From JAZLIC01 sp045617225 (GTDB taxonomy: Bacteria; Bacillota; Clostridia; Monoglobales; Monoglobaceae): a DNA stretch of 8,350 bases. Position 1 is the first letter of the stretch. Every line of letters starts with the position of its first letter. Of this stretch, positions 1-6,187 are shown piece by piece. The stretch lies in assembly GCA_045617225.1 (NCBI GenBank), contig JAZLIC010000066.1:1-8350 (forward strand). Reading direction: 5' to 3'. The notes beneath the pieces were generated by a model. It worked only from the letters and a program-made list of their open reading frames with translations, searched no databases and was not told where the DNA came from. The position numbers were made by a program, and so were the translations under genes.

Positions 1-1320
1 TTAACCAAACAAGTATTTTATCAATTCTTCCCTTTCATTCGACACTTTTCCGTCTATTACCCCATCTAAAAGCTTGTTCAGTGCGTCCCCAATTTCTCTG
101 CCCTTCGGCACACCGAGTGCTATTAAGTCACTGCCGTCGACTTTTAAATCGCTTATTTTAAAACATTCATTCTTTTCTATAATATTATTTAATATTTCTT
201 CAAGCTTATCAAAATGTGCCTCTCTTTCAATATTATACGGCGGTGCAAGTGCAATATTATCTGCCCTTTGAAGGACAAGCAGTTTCCGAAGTGTACTCTC
301 CCCAAAGCGATTCAGCATACGCTTTGTAGACTTTTCGCTCTCGTCCGTATATAACATATGTCCGCCAACCAAGGCACAAACCTCAGAAATCGTAGTCTTG
401 TCAAAACGAAGATTATTTAAAATCTTTCTTGTCAGTTCCTCGCTTATTTTCTCGTGGCCGTAGAAGTGTCCGATACCGCTTTCGTCCTCCGTATACACAA
501 GCGGTTTGCCTATATCGTGAAAAAGAGCGGCAAGACGCAGACACAAATCATTCGGCACAGCCTCTACAACACGCAGAGTATGTTCTAAAACATCTGAATT
601 ATGATAAGGTGAATTCTGCTTAAATCCTTCAATAGCGGAAAGCTCCGGGATGATAATCTTGAAAATATCCAAAAATCTTTCAATAAGCTTTGGTACATTT
701 TCTCCTTGCATAAAGTCTTTAAGCTCTGCCATAATTCTCTCGGGGGAAACGGAGCTTAGTCCATCCGCCTTTTCAAGCATAGCCAATGCAGTTTCAGGCT
801 CGATTTCAAATCCGTACCTTGACGCAAACCTAAGTCCTCTCATAATTCTGAGTGCGTCTTCATCAAATCTGCAAGAAGGATTGCCCACCGCACGAATGAT
901 ATTATTATCAAGGTCATCTCTGCCGCCGAATAGGTCAACTATGCCATCACTTGCACTATACGCCATAGCATTGACGGTAAAATCCCTGCGTTTTAAGTCC
1001 TCCTCCAAATTGCGGACAAAGGTTACACCGTCCGGATGTCTGTTGTCCTCGTAACCGTATTCCGTGCGGTAAGTTGTTATTTCAACCGTTCCTATATCCG
1101 TTACAACACCTACGGTACCAAATCTGATGCCTGTATCAATAATCTTAGAGTCATCAAACGCCTTTGCTATTTCGTCCGGCATTGCGTTTGTGGTGAGGTC
1201 CCAATCTTTTGGAGCAAGCCCAAGTAAGCTGTCACGGACACAACCGCCGACAGCATATACTTCATATCCGTTTTTGCAAAGCCTGTCCATAATTTTAAGT
1301 ACAGAATTTGGGACATTCAT
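1..1320 (-). CDS. cca: CCA tRNA nucleotidyltransferase with HD domain
   Basis: Adds or repairs the 3'-terminal CCA of tRNAs in the cytosol from CTP and ATP without a nucleic acid template. The 439-residue product shows the class II nucleotidyltransferase head: GGCVRD at 25-30, the metal-binding DWD at 39-41, RRDFTVNAMA at 111-120, and the EDALR...RF region at about 154-165. A C-terminal HD domain follows, with H247, H268-D269 (LFHDIGKP) and D354 as likely metal ligands. Start: I chose the ATG at 1320 because GGAG lies 6 bases upstream and the resulting N-terminus (MNVPNSVLKIMDRL) has the usual short lead into GGCVRD. A reading from a TTG at 1362 adds 14 residues that lie inside an inverted repeat. 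The gene is complete, with its TAA at the window edge. Some clostridial relatives are poly(A) polymerases or CC-adding enzymes; sequence alone does not fully separate these, but full CCA addition is most likely. Confidence 0.95.
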   Translation of the reverse strand: MNVPNSVLKIMDRLCKNGYEVYAVGGCVRDSLLGLAPKDWDLTTNAMPDEIAKAFDDSKIIDTGIRFGTVGVVTDIGTVEITTYRTEYGYEDNRHPDGVTFVRNLEEDLKRRDFTVNAMAYSASDGIVDLFGGRDDLDNNIIRAVGNPSCRFDEDALRIMRGLRFASRYGFEIEPETALAMLEKADGLSSVSPERIMAELKDFMQGENVPKLIERFLDIFKIIIPELSAIEGFKQNSPYHNSDVLEHTLRVVEAVPNDLCLRLAALFHDIGKPLVYTEDESGIGHFYGHEKISEELTRKILNNLRFDKTTISEVCALVGGHMLYTDESEKSTKRMLNRFGESTLRKLLVLQRADNIALAPPYNIEREAHFDKLEEILNNIIEKNECFKISDLKVDGSDLIALGVPKGREIGDALNKLLDGVIDGKVSNEREELIKYLFG

Positions 1321-1326
1321 CTTAAT

Positions 1327-1330
1327 CTCC
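1327..1330 (-). promoter_or_regulatory. Ribosome binding site of cca, inside a repeat arm
   Basis: GGAG on the minus strand, 6 bases before the ATG at 1320. It decides the cca start. It also lies inside the 12-base arm 1318-1329 plus the next base of an inverted repeat, so a hairpin with 1391-1412 would hide both it and the start codon. Confidence 0.75.
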
Positions 1331-1370
1331 ATTCCGCCGCTGTGCGTCGGCACAAATAGCAATGAATAGT

Positions 1371-1405
1371 ATCTCTTGTTCGCACAGCAAGGAATGACAA
1401 GAGAT
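1371..1405. repeat. 9-bp perfect hairpin competing with the long repeat
   Basis: ATCTCTTGT at 1371-1379 is the exact reverse complement of 1397-1405, with a 17-base loop. The right half overlaps the arm (1391-1412) that would otherwise pair with the cca start region, so the two structures cannot form fully at the same time. Confidence 0.6.
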
Positions 1406-1417
1406 TAAGATGTGCAT

Positions 1418-1452
1418 GTGCGTTTCCGACCAAATGTCGGAAAATTTCGCAC
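1418..1452. repeat. Intergenic hairpin, 8 bp plus 5 bp
   Basis: TTTCCGAC (1423-1430) pairs exactly with GTCGGAAA (1436-1443) around the five-base loop CAAAT. An outer stem GTGCG (1418-1422) with CGCAC (1448-1452) extends it across a four-base bulge. No T-run follows on either strand, so it does not look like a terminator. It is one of several palindromes packed into 1318-1543. Confidence 0.6.
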
Positions 1453-1475
1453 GCACCATTAAATCCGCCGGAGGC

Positions 1476-1502
1476 ATAACGGGAAAGGAACTTTCACGTT
1501 AT
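1476..1502. repeat. Intergenic hairpin, 12 bp with one mismatch
   Basis: ATAACGGGAAAG (1476-1487) faces CTTTCACGTTAT (1491-1502) around a three-base loop; 11 of 12 positions pair. It lies between the ppiB terminator hairpin and the repeat next to cca. No T-run follows. Confidence 0.5.
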
Positions 1503-1510
1503 CACCTTCA

Positions 1511-1543
1511 TACAAAGGCTGTCCATGAAAACCACGGACAGCC
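1511..1543 (-). terminator. Probable rho-independent terminator of the prsA-ppiB operon
   Basis: GGCTGTCC (1517-1524) and GGACAGCC (1536-1543) form an 8-bp GC-rich perfect stem with an 11-base loop, 6 bases beyond the ppiB stop codon on the minus strand. The following bases on that strand read TTTGTA, a weak T-tract, so termination may be incomplete and some transcription may read through to cca. Confidence 0.6.
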
Positions 1544-1549
1544 GAAAAA

Positions 1550-2038
1550 CTATTCTATAATTGCAGATTGTATAACAATAGGCTCGGTAGGAGTGCCGCC
1601 CTCGGGGCCTACACGCTTAACTTCAAGGAAGGAGTCAACGGTTTCCATACCCTCGATTACCTTTCCGAAAGCCGCATACTGTCCGTCTAAAAATCCACAG
1701 TCGCCATAACAGATAAAGAACTGACTGCTGGCAGAGTTCGGACTCATAGAGCGTGCCATTGATATAACTCCTCGTGTATGCGAAAGCGTATTATCCAAAA
1801 ATCCGTTAGACTTAAATTCACCAACGATTTTCTCCGAACTGCCTCCCATACCTGTGCCCTCAGGGTCTCCGCCTTGTGCCATAAATCCGTCTATAACACG
1901 GTGGAAGGTAAGTCCGTCATAAAAACCGCTTCCTACCAGACTTAAAAAGTTTTCTACTGTCTTTGGTGCAAATTGCGGATAAAGCTCAATTAAAAACTCG
2001 CCGCCGCTCTCCATCTTTACACGCACTTTGTTTGCCAT
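1550..2038 (-). CDS. ppiB: Cyclophilin-type peptidyl-prolyl cis-trans isomerase
   Basis: Catalyses cis-trans isomerisation of Xaa-Pro bonds to assist protein folding. The 162-residue product is a single cyclophilin domain with no signal peptide, so it is cytosolic, as usual for bacterial PpiB. Visible motifs: FHRVIDGFMAQGGD at 45-58, including the catalytic arginine R47 and Q56; MARS at 94-97; SSQFFI at 104-109; and FLDGQYAAFGKV at 116-127. The position equivalent to human CypA Trp121 is Phe116, and that of His126 is Tyr121. Non-Trp residues at the first site usually go with weak cyclosporin binding. The start is well supported: AGGAGG lies 7 bases upstream, overlapping the stop codon of the preceding gene. 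The 11-base gap and this overlap indicate an operon, probably translationally coupled, with the parvulin gene. Confidence 0.96.
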   Translation of the reverse strand: MANKVRVKMESGGEFLIELYPQFAPKTVENFLSLVGSGFYDGLTFHRVIDGFMAQGGDPEGTGMGGSSEKIVGEFKSNGFLDNTLSHTRGVISMARSMSPNSASSQFFICYGDCGFLDGQYAAFGKVIEGMETVDSFLEVKRVGPEGGTPTEPIVIQSAIIE

Positions 2039-2045
2039 CTTTATG

Positions 2046-2051
2046 CCTCCT
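2046..2051 (-). promoter_or_regulatory. ppiB ribosome binding site overlapping upstream stop
   Basis: AGGAGG on the minus strand, sharing bases with the TAG that ends the upstream foldase gene (TAGGAGG). Ribosomes terminating there sit on the ppiB ribosome binding site, which suggests coupled translation of the two isomerases. Confidence 0.8.
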
Positions 2052-3117
2052 ATTCCGCAGGTACAGCATCAGCAGGCACTTCTGCATCCGAAGCATCGGC
2101 CGGTGCCTGTTGTTGAGCTTGTTGCTGGATTGCGCTGAGTTTCTGTTGTGCAGCTATTGCATCTGAAAGCAAGACTTCAATATTAATCTTCTTTATCTTA
2201 TTCTTTTTAACCTTTACATCTGCCTTATCTTTCCAGACTTTAAGCAAGTCATACGCACCTTTAAAACGCTTGATAATGTGATAGCCGTAGCTTGTCTTTA
2301 CAACATCGCTTATTTCATCAAAGCCAAGAGCAAATGAAGCAGTTTCAAATTCCGCTACCATTTCGCCCGGTCCAAAAGTATATCCTTCTTCTGTTGCTCC
2401 CGGGTCCTCGTTGTACTCGGCAACCAAAGCGTCAAAATCCTCACCGTTCTTTGCACGCTCACATATTTCGTTTGCAAGCTTCTCCGGGTCGTCGGTCTTT
2501 TCGGTTTCGTTCTTAATCAAAATATGTTTTACGGTAGCTCCTGTTGAATTCTCCGTGCTTGTTATTGCCGCAAAATCATCTTTATAATTATCCTTGTTTT
2601 TATTTATGTCACTAAAGAACTGTTGTCCCGTAGACATATGCTTATATAAGCGCTTATATGCGTCTATTGACTTTGAGCCCATTGCGTTGGCATTTAAAAG
2701 AACCATATCTTCGCCATATGCCGAAATCATTTCATCAATCTGACTGTTGACTTCATCATCGCTTACCTGTTCTGCCTTAAAGCCTTTTGCTTCTGCTTCT
2801 TCAATAAGCACAAAACTTTCTGTTGCATCACTGATGGCCTTATCACGGATAGTTTCGATTAAAGTTTTTCCGTTCTCATCCTTTTGCTTCCAGTCAATAG
2901 ACTTAACATCTAAATTCTGAGCCTGCGGATTTAAACGCTGTACCTCAGTCATTGCCGCATTTAACAAGAAATATCTGTATAATTCCGCAGTAACAACTTT
3001 ACCGTTTACAGTTGCAACTTCTTCATCATCTTTTACAACGCCCAAGCACAAAAAGCCGATGCAAAGACAAACTATAACTACAACTGCAATTAAACATTTT
3101 ACCCAAGTTTTTTTCAT
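2050..3117 (-). CDS. Membrane-anchored parvulin-type foldase (PrsA/SurA-like)
   Basis: An extracytoplasmic peptidyl-prolyl isomerase and chaperone that probably helps exported proteins fold at the outer face of the membrane. The 355-residue product starts with MKKTWVK and a hydrophobic segment at about 8-28. That segment holds several cysteines but no convincing lipobox, so it is probably an uncleaved anchor or ordinary signal peptide, unlike the lipoprotein PrsA of Bacillus. VATVNGKVVTAELYRYF at 34-50 is the typical SurA/PrsA N-terminal chaperone start. A PpiC/rotamase domain spans about 193-286, with KHIL at 197-200, the FG-PGEM-EFE region at 248-257 and SYGYHIIK at 276-283. The last 40 residues are rich in Ala, Gln, Asp and Pro and probably disordered. 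The ribosome binding site (AAAGGAAA) is only fair and rather distant. First gene of an operon with ppiB, behind a consensus promoter. The gene symbol prsA is possible but not certain. Confidence 0.92.
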   Translation of the reverse strand: MKKTWVKCLIAVVVIVCLCIGFLCLGVVKDDEEVATVNGKVVTAELYRYFLLNAAMTEVQRLNPQAQNLDVKSIDWKQKDENGKTLIETIRDKAISDATESFVLIEEAEAKGFKAEQVSDDEVNSQIDEMISAYGEDMVLLNANAMGSKSIDAYKRLYKHMSTGQQFFSDINKNKDNYKDDFAAITSTENSTGATVKHILIKNETEKTDDPEKLANEICERAKNGEDFDALVAEYNEDPGATEEGYTFGPGEMVAEFETASFALGFDEISDVVKTSYGYHIIKRFKGAYDLLKVWKDKADVKVKKNKIKKINIEVLLSDAIAAQQKLSAIQQQAQQQAPADASDAEVPADAVPAE

Positions 3118-3153
3118 TTTAACATCATTTCCTTTACCTTTGAGTTTTCAAAC

Positions 3154-3182
3154 ATTATATACAAAATTTTTTAATATGTCAA
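3154..3182 (-). promoter_or_regulatory. Consensus sigma-A promoter of the foldase-ppiB operon
   Basis: On the minus strand TTGACA (3182-3177), a 17-base spacer and TATAAT (3159-3154) match the housekeeping consensus at all 12 positions. The expected transcript start near 3147 gives a leader of about 30 bases. This implies strong, constitutive expression. Confidence 0.88.
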
Positions 3183-3205
3183 TGAATATTCGCAAGATTT
3201 ACTTA

Positions 3206-3233
3206 TTGATTTTTTGTCGAAATATGATAAAAT
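3206..3233 (+). promoter_or_regulatory. Sigma-A promoter of the stalk-DHHW gene
   Basis: TTGATT (3206-3211), a 16-base spacer and TAAAAT (3228-3233), preceded by TG at 3225-3226 as in an extended -10. It lies back to back with the promoter of the foldase operon; the two -35 boxes are 23 bases apart, with an 8-bp palindrome (GAATATTC, 3184-3191) between them. Confidence 0.65.
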
Positions 3234-3262
3234 ACTATTGTTATATTTTTGTGTATCATTTG

Positions 3263-3268
3263 AAAGGA
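3263..3268 (+). promoter_or_regulatory. Ribosome binding site fixing the stalk-DHHW start
   Basis: AAAGGA, 9 bases before the ATG at 3278. It supports that start over an open frame reaching back to 3059, which would cross both divergent promoters and overlap the foldase gene. Confidence 0.75.
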
Positions 3269-3277
3269 ACTCTAAAA

Positions 3278-4729
3278 ATGCGAAATAACATTTTTTTAAA
3301 TTGGATAAAATCAAATATTATTTTAACCGTTGCGGCGGTAATTGTATTTCTTGCAGGTATTTCCTTGGCAATACCGCAGGTGAAATACGCCATATTCGGC
3401 GAGCCGCAAATCAAGGTTATTATCGATAACCAAAAATGCAGTTTTAAAACGCCACCCATTGAAATAAACGGCGAAGTCTTTCTTCCTGTCCGTGACACTT
3501 TCGAGGCATTGGATTGCGAAATATCCTGGGACGAAGCAACGGACGAAGTCATAATAGATTATCTGGGACGCAAACTGTCTATCAAAACGGGCCGTGATAC
3601 TGCCGCTATAAACAATCGGCGTGAATGTTCACTCAGCAAACCTGTTGCGGAAATTGACCACACAACTTTTATTCCTTTCGATTTTTTGGAAACCGCCATT
3701 GGTGCAAGCGTTGAAATCGCACCTAAAAACAAAAAGGTATTTATCACCTCGCCTTCTGTGCGTGACACCCTTAAAGACTTTAAGGTCACAGACGATTACC
3801 GTTTAAGCGGTGAGGCCGCAAAATACAATGGTGTAACTGTAATTGGCGACACAGGTATGGAAATCCTCGGTGTTTCAAAAGAACAGGCACTTCAATATTC
3901 CGATGCTATAAACGCAATCGCAGAAAGCCTGCCCGAAAATGTAAACTGTTACAGTGTTCTTGTCCCTAACATGGCGGAATTCTATGCACCAAAGGACTTA
4001 TATCCAAACTATGTAAAATATATGCATACCGTATATGCAAACTTAGATTTGCGTATTACGCCGATAAACACAATCAAACCGCTTATGGAACACGCAGACG
4101 AACAGTTATTTTTTAAGACAGACCATCACTGGACGCAAAGGGGCGCATATTACGCATACAAAGAGTTTATCACCAATGCAGGCGGAAACATTGACCCTAT
4201 TGATTCCTTCGAAAATAACCCATCTTATGGTTACAGAGGCTCTCTTGTAAACTTTACAAAAGGTACTGCCGGTGCATCTCTTCTCGGAAGCGACACTTTG
4301 GAACGCTTTATTCCGAAAGCAGAGGTCAAAGGTAGTGCTTACTTTGACGGAAAACTCAAAGAAAAATTCAGAGATTTAAAGGTAGTTGATACCGAACTTA
4401 CCACTTATGCCGCATTTATCGAAGGCGATGTGCCTATTGCCCATTTTAAGACCAATAACGAAAGCGGCAGGAAGCTTGCAATTATCAAAGAGTCTTACGG
4501 AAATGCCTTTGCAACCTGGGCGGTAAACAACTATTCCGATATTTATGTAATAGACTTGCGTGAGTTTAATTACGAAGGCTCAAATAACACTTTAAAGATT
4601 TCGGATTTTTATGAAACCACACACTTTGATGACTTGGTTATCATAAATTATCCCGTGTCGGTTGCATCTGTAAAACACAGGCAAGCACTTAACGCTTTTG
4701 CCGATAATCCTATAAGTATAATGAATTAA
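3278..4729 (+). CDS. Membrane-anchored stalk-domain / DHHW-family protein
   Basis: A 483-residue extracytoplasmic protein. A hydrophobic segment at about 13-34 anchors or exports it. Residues about 44-160 form a copper-amine-oxidase N-terminal-like 'stalk' domain: two repeats of the type (I-I-D)...(EVFLPVRDTFEALDCEISWD)...(VII), with FLPVRD at 68-73 and FIPFDF at 131-136. From about 185 it matches the DHHW family, distantly related to the AlgX/AlgJ acetyltransferase fold: VIGDTGMEI at 188-196, the signature TDHHW at 281-285, and KESYGNAF starting at 404. By analogy with AlgX, D282, H284 and S406 could be a catalytic Asp-His-Ser set. DHHW proteins are often found beside membrane-bound O-acyltransferases, suggesting a part in acetylating a cell-wall or exported polysaccharide, but no such partner is visible here. 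Single-gene unit with its own promoter and a strong terminator. The substrate is unknown; enzymatic function is inference. Confidence 0.85.
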   Translation: MRNNIFLNWIKSNIILTVAAVIVFLAGISLAIPQVKYAIFGEPQIKVIIDNQKCSFKTPPIEINGEVFLPVRDTFEALDCEISWDEATDEVIIDYLGRKLSIKTGRDTAAINNRRECSLSKPVAEIDHTTFIPFDFLETAIGASVEIAPKNKKVFITSPSVRDTLKDFKVTDDYRLSGEAAKYNGVTVIGDTGMEILGVSKEQALQYSDAINAIAESLPENVNCYSVLVPNMAEFYAPKDLYPNYVKYMHTVYANLDLRITPINTIKPLMEHADEQLFFKTDHHWTQRGAYYAYKEFITNAGGNIDPIDSFENNPSYGYRGSLVNFTKGTAGASLLGSDTLERFIPKAEVKGSAYFDGKLKEKFRDLKVVDTELTTYAAFIEGDVPIAHFKTNNESGRKLAIIKESYGNAFATWAVNNYSDIYVIDLREFNYEGSNNTLKISDFYETTHFDDLVIINYPVSVASVKHRQALNAFADNPISIMN

Positions 4730-4731
4730 CC

Positions 4732-4765
4732 AAAACGGCCTCCTTGCGAAAAGGAGGTCGTTTTT
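4732..4765. terminator. Strong bidirectional terminator
   Basis: A 14-bp stem (4732-4745 with 4751-4764, one G-T pair) around the loop GCGAA has four A on one side and five T on the other, so it terminates in both directions. It sits 2 bases beyond the DHHW stop codon and 8 bases beyond the stop of the convergent SleL-like gene, serving both. Confidence 0.93.
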
Positions 4766-4773
4766 AGTCTTTA

Positions 4774-6048
4774 TCACTTTATGTCATATAAATTATTCAA
4801 AAGTGTATAATTCTGTGGGAAGGGACGCATTAAGTTCCAATACCCAAATCCCGATAAATCAAACTCATCTGCTAAGTTAAACTTTGCCAATATACTTCTT
4901 GCGTCCTCAAACCAAACCTCGTGCAGTTTTCCGTCATCATCAGTATATCTAAACCACGGCGACTGTGCCGTCGCATCAAAATTTATCTCTGCCCCATACC
5001 TTCTCGCACGGGATAGTGCTTCTTCACCTGAAATTGACGGCGCACCCGGATTACCTCTTTCATAAGGCAATGTCCAATCGTATCCGTAAGTCGGTACGCC
5101 TAAAAGCATTTTTGAGGATGCAATCCTTGTATTTGCATATTCCACAACTTCACGGACACGATTTATAGGTGCTACCGCCATTGGCGGCCCATATGTATAG
5201 CCCCATTCATAGGTCATAAGCAAGACCTTATTTGCCGCACTGCCTATCATATTATAATCGTGCCCCTCGTACAACAATCCTCGTTGTGTATCGGAGGTTT
5301 TGGGTGCAAGTGCAGAATACAAAGGATAACCCAAATCATTCAGCCTTATCCTAAGTTCCTGTAAAAAGGCGGCATAATCATATTTATCCTCAGGAAATAT
5401 AAACTCAAAATCAACATCTAATCCCATATAACCTTTTTTCCTGATATTCGCTATGATTGCTTCAATAAGTTTATTCTGCACCTCTAAATTATTAAGAACA
5501 AGATTTGCACGCTCATTACTGAAATTTCCTCTCTCCGTAAGTGAGGATAGGTGCATAAGCGACGATACGCCGTATTCGCCTGCTGTTTCTAAAAGCTTCT
5601 CGTCATTCAGGTCAACAAGCTCGCCGTTTTCCTTTATTCCATACGTAAAAGGCACAAGATATGTAAGGTATGGTACTTCTTCACGCAGCAATCCATCACT
5701 GATATATGTATAGGCATAACTGTTTGCCTCAATCGCCCTGCGTTTTTCCTGCTTATAGGAAATTACCACCACATCTCCAACGGACAAATCACTTTTACCC
5801 CTGAGATAATAATTGTTCCGATATATTTGTTTTACGCTTATTCCATAGTTTTCGGCAATCCTGTAAACAGTGTCGCCGCTTTTTACGGTATATGTAACAT
5901 CCGGGAACAATATCACCAAAGACTGCCCTACTACCAAAGGTGTGTCCGCAGTTAATCCGTTATCATTAAGCAAAAATTTAAGTTCAACCCCGTACTGCGT
6001 AGCGATAGATATTGGTGTTTCTCCTCTCTTTACTGTATGTATTATCAT
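4774..6048 (-). CDS. LysM / glycosyl hydrolase 18 protein, SleL/YaaH-like
   Basis: Probable spore cortex-lytic enzyme or spore-coat glycosyl hydrolase; SleL (YaaH) is an N-acetylglucosaminidase acting on cortex fragments during germination. The 424-residue product has two LysM peptidoglycan-binding domains (about 2-47 and 52-98) and a GH18 barrel from about 110 to the end. The catalytic motif reads GLDVDFEF at 209-216, with E215 as the likely acid/base and D211 and D213 in place. YEWG-like residues at 280-283 and a terminal GFGYWNL at 400-406 also fit the family. There is no signal peptide, as in other SleL proteins deposited from the mother cell. Start: AGGAGGG 5 bases before the ATG. The length matches the family. 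Expression would be expected from a sporulation sigma factor, but I could not find a convincing sigma-E or sigma-K promoter upstream. Implies the host forms, or recently formed, endospores. Confidence 0.92.
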   Translation of the reverse strand: MIIHTVKRGETPISIATQYGVELKFLLNDNGLTADTPLVVGQSLVILFPDVTYTVKSGDTVYRIAENYGISVKQIYRNNYYLRGKSDLSVGDVVVISYKQEKRRAIEANSYAYTYISDGLLREEVPYLTYLVPFTYGIKENGELVDLNDEKLLETAGEYGVSSLMHLSSLTERGNFSNERANLVLNNLEVQNKLIEAIIANIRKKGYMGLDVDFEFIFPEDKYDYAAFLQELRIRLNDLGYPLYSALAPKTSDTQRGLLYEGHDYNMIGSAANKVLLMTYEWGYTYGPPMAVAPINRVREVVEYANTRIASSKMLLGVPTYGYDWTLPYERGNPGAPSISGEEALSRARRYGAEINFDATAQSPWFRYTDDDGKLHEVWFEDARSILAKFNLADEFDLSGFGYWNLMRPFPQNYTLLNNLYDIK

Positions 6049-6112
6049 ATTATCCCTCCTAATTCAACTTATGTTATCCGTTTATCAAATAGTCCAAATA
6101 TTCAAAATCTAC

Positions 6113-6141
6113 TTGACTTTTAGGAAAAATATCCATATAAT
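6113..6141 (+). promoter_or_regulatory. Sigma-A promoter of the pgsA-copA unit
   Basis: TTGACT (6113-6118), 17-base spacer, TATAAT (6136-6141): 11 of 12 consensus positions with ideal spacing. The expected start near 6148 leaves a leader of about 40 bases. I see no evident CsoR or CopY operator across it. Confidence 0.85.
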
Positions 6142-6174
6142 TTTAGATAAATATATGAAACTTAATTTTGTCAC

Positions 6175-6182
6175 AAGGAGGA
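6175..6182 (+). promoter_or_regulatory. Ribosome binding site fixing the pgsA start
   Basis: AAGGAGGA, with 6 bases between its GGAGG core and the ATG at 6188. It selects this start over an in-frame ATG at 6155, which would put the ribosome binding site inside the coding region. Confidence 0.88.
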
Positions 6183-6187
6183 TAGAT

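Larger units (their letters stand above)
1318..1412. repeat. Imperfect inverted repeat, possible MITE-like element
   Basis: Two long arms face each other around a 34-base centre. CATCTTAATCTC (1318-1329) is the exact reverse complement of 1401-1412. CATTCC (1330-1335) matches 1391-1396 and CTGTGCG (1340-1346) matches 1381-1387. The right arm carries four extra bases (1397-1400). TTAA occurs at both ends (1322-1325 and 1405-1408), as in elements that insert at TTAA, although this is only suggestive. Within it are smaller hairpins: TGTGC/GCACA at 1341-1354 and a 9-bp perfect stem 1371-1379 with 1397-1405. There is no transposase. It could be a mobile palindromic element or a regulatory leader of cca. 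Confidence 0.55.

Noticed and set aside
1321..1362. Longer cca start from a TTG at 1362
   Set aside because: The extra 14 residues come from the inverted repeat, the TTG has no good ribosome binding site, and the ATG at 1320 has GGAG at ideal spacing plus a normal family N-terminus.
2644..2659. 16-base perfect palindrome (ATATAAGCGCTTATAT) in the foldase gene
   Set aside because: It lies in the middle of a well-formed coding region, is AT-rich, and one such palindrome in about 8 kb is not very unlikely by chance.
3059..3277. N-terminal extension of the stalk-DHHW frame back to 3059
   Set aside because: It overlaps the start of the foldase gene on the other strand and crosses both promoters; the ATG at 3278 has a ribosome binding site and begins directly before the membrane segment.
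3256..3789. Antisense frames opposite the stalk-DHHW gene
   Set aside because: No ribosome binding sites or domains; explained by the coding frame on the plus strand.
6049..6112. Sigma-E-like GAATATT box upstream of the SleL-like gene
   Set aside because: The only CATA-like -10 candidate lies about 23 bases away instead of the usual 14-15, so it is not a credible promoter.
5870..6187. N-terminal extension of the pgsA frame back to 5870
   Set aside because: It overlaps the SleL-like gene, the promoter and the ribosome binding site; family homology begins at the ATG at 6188.
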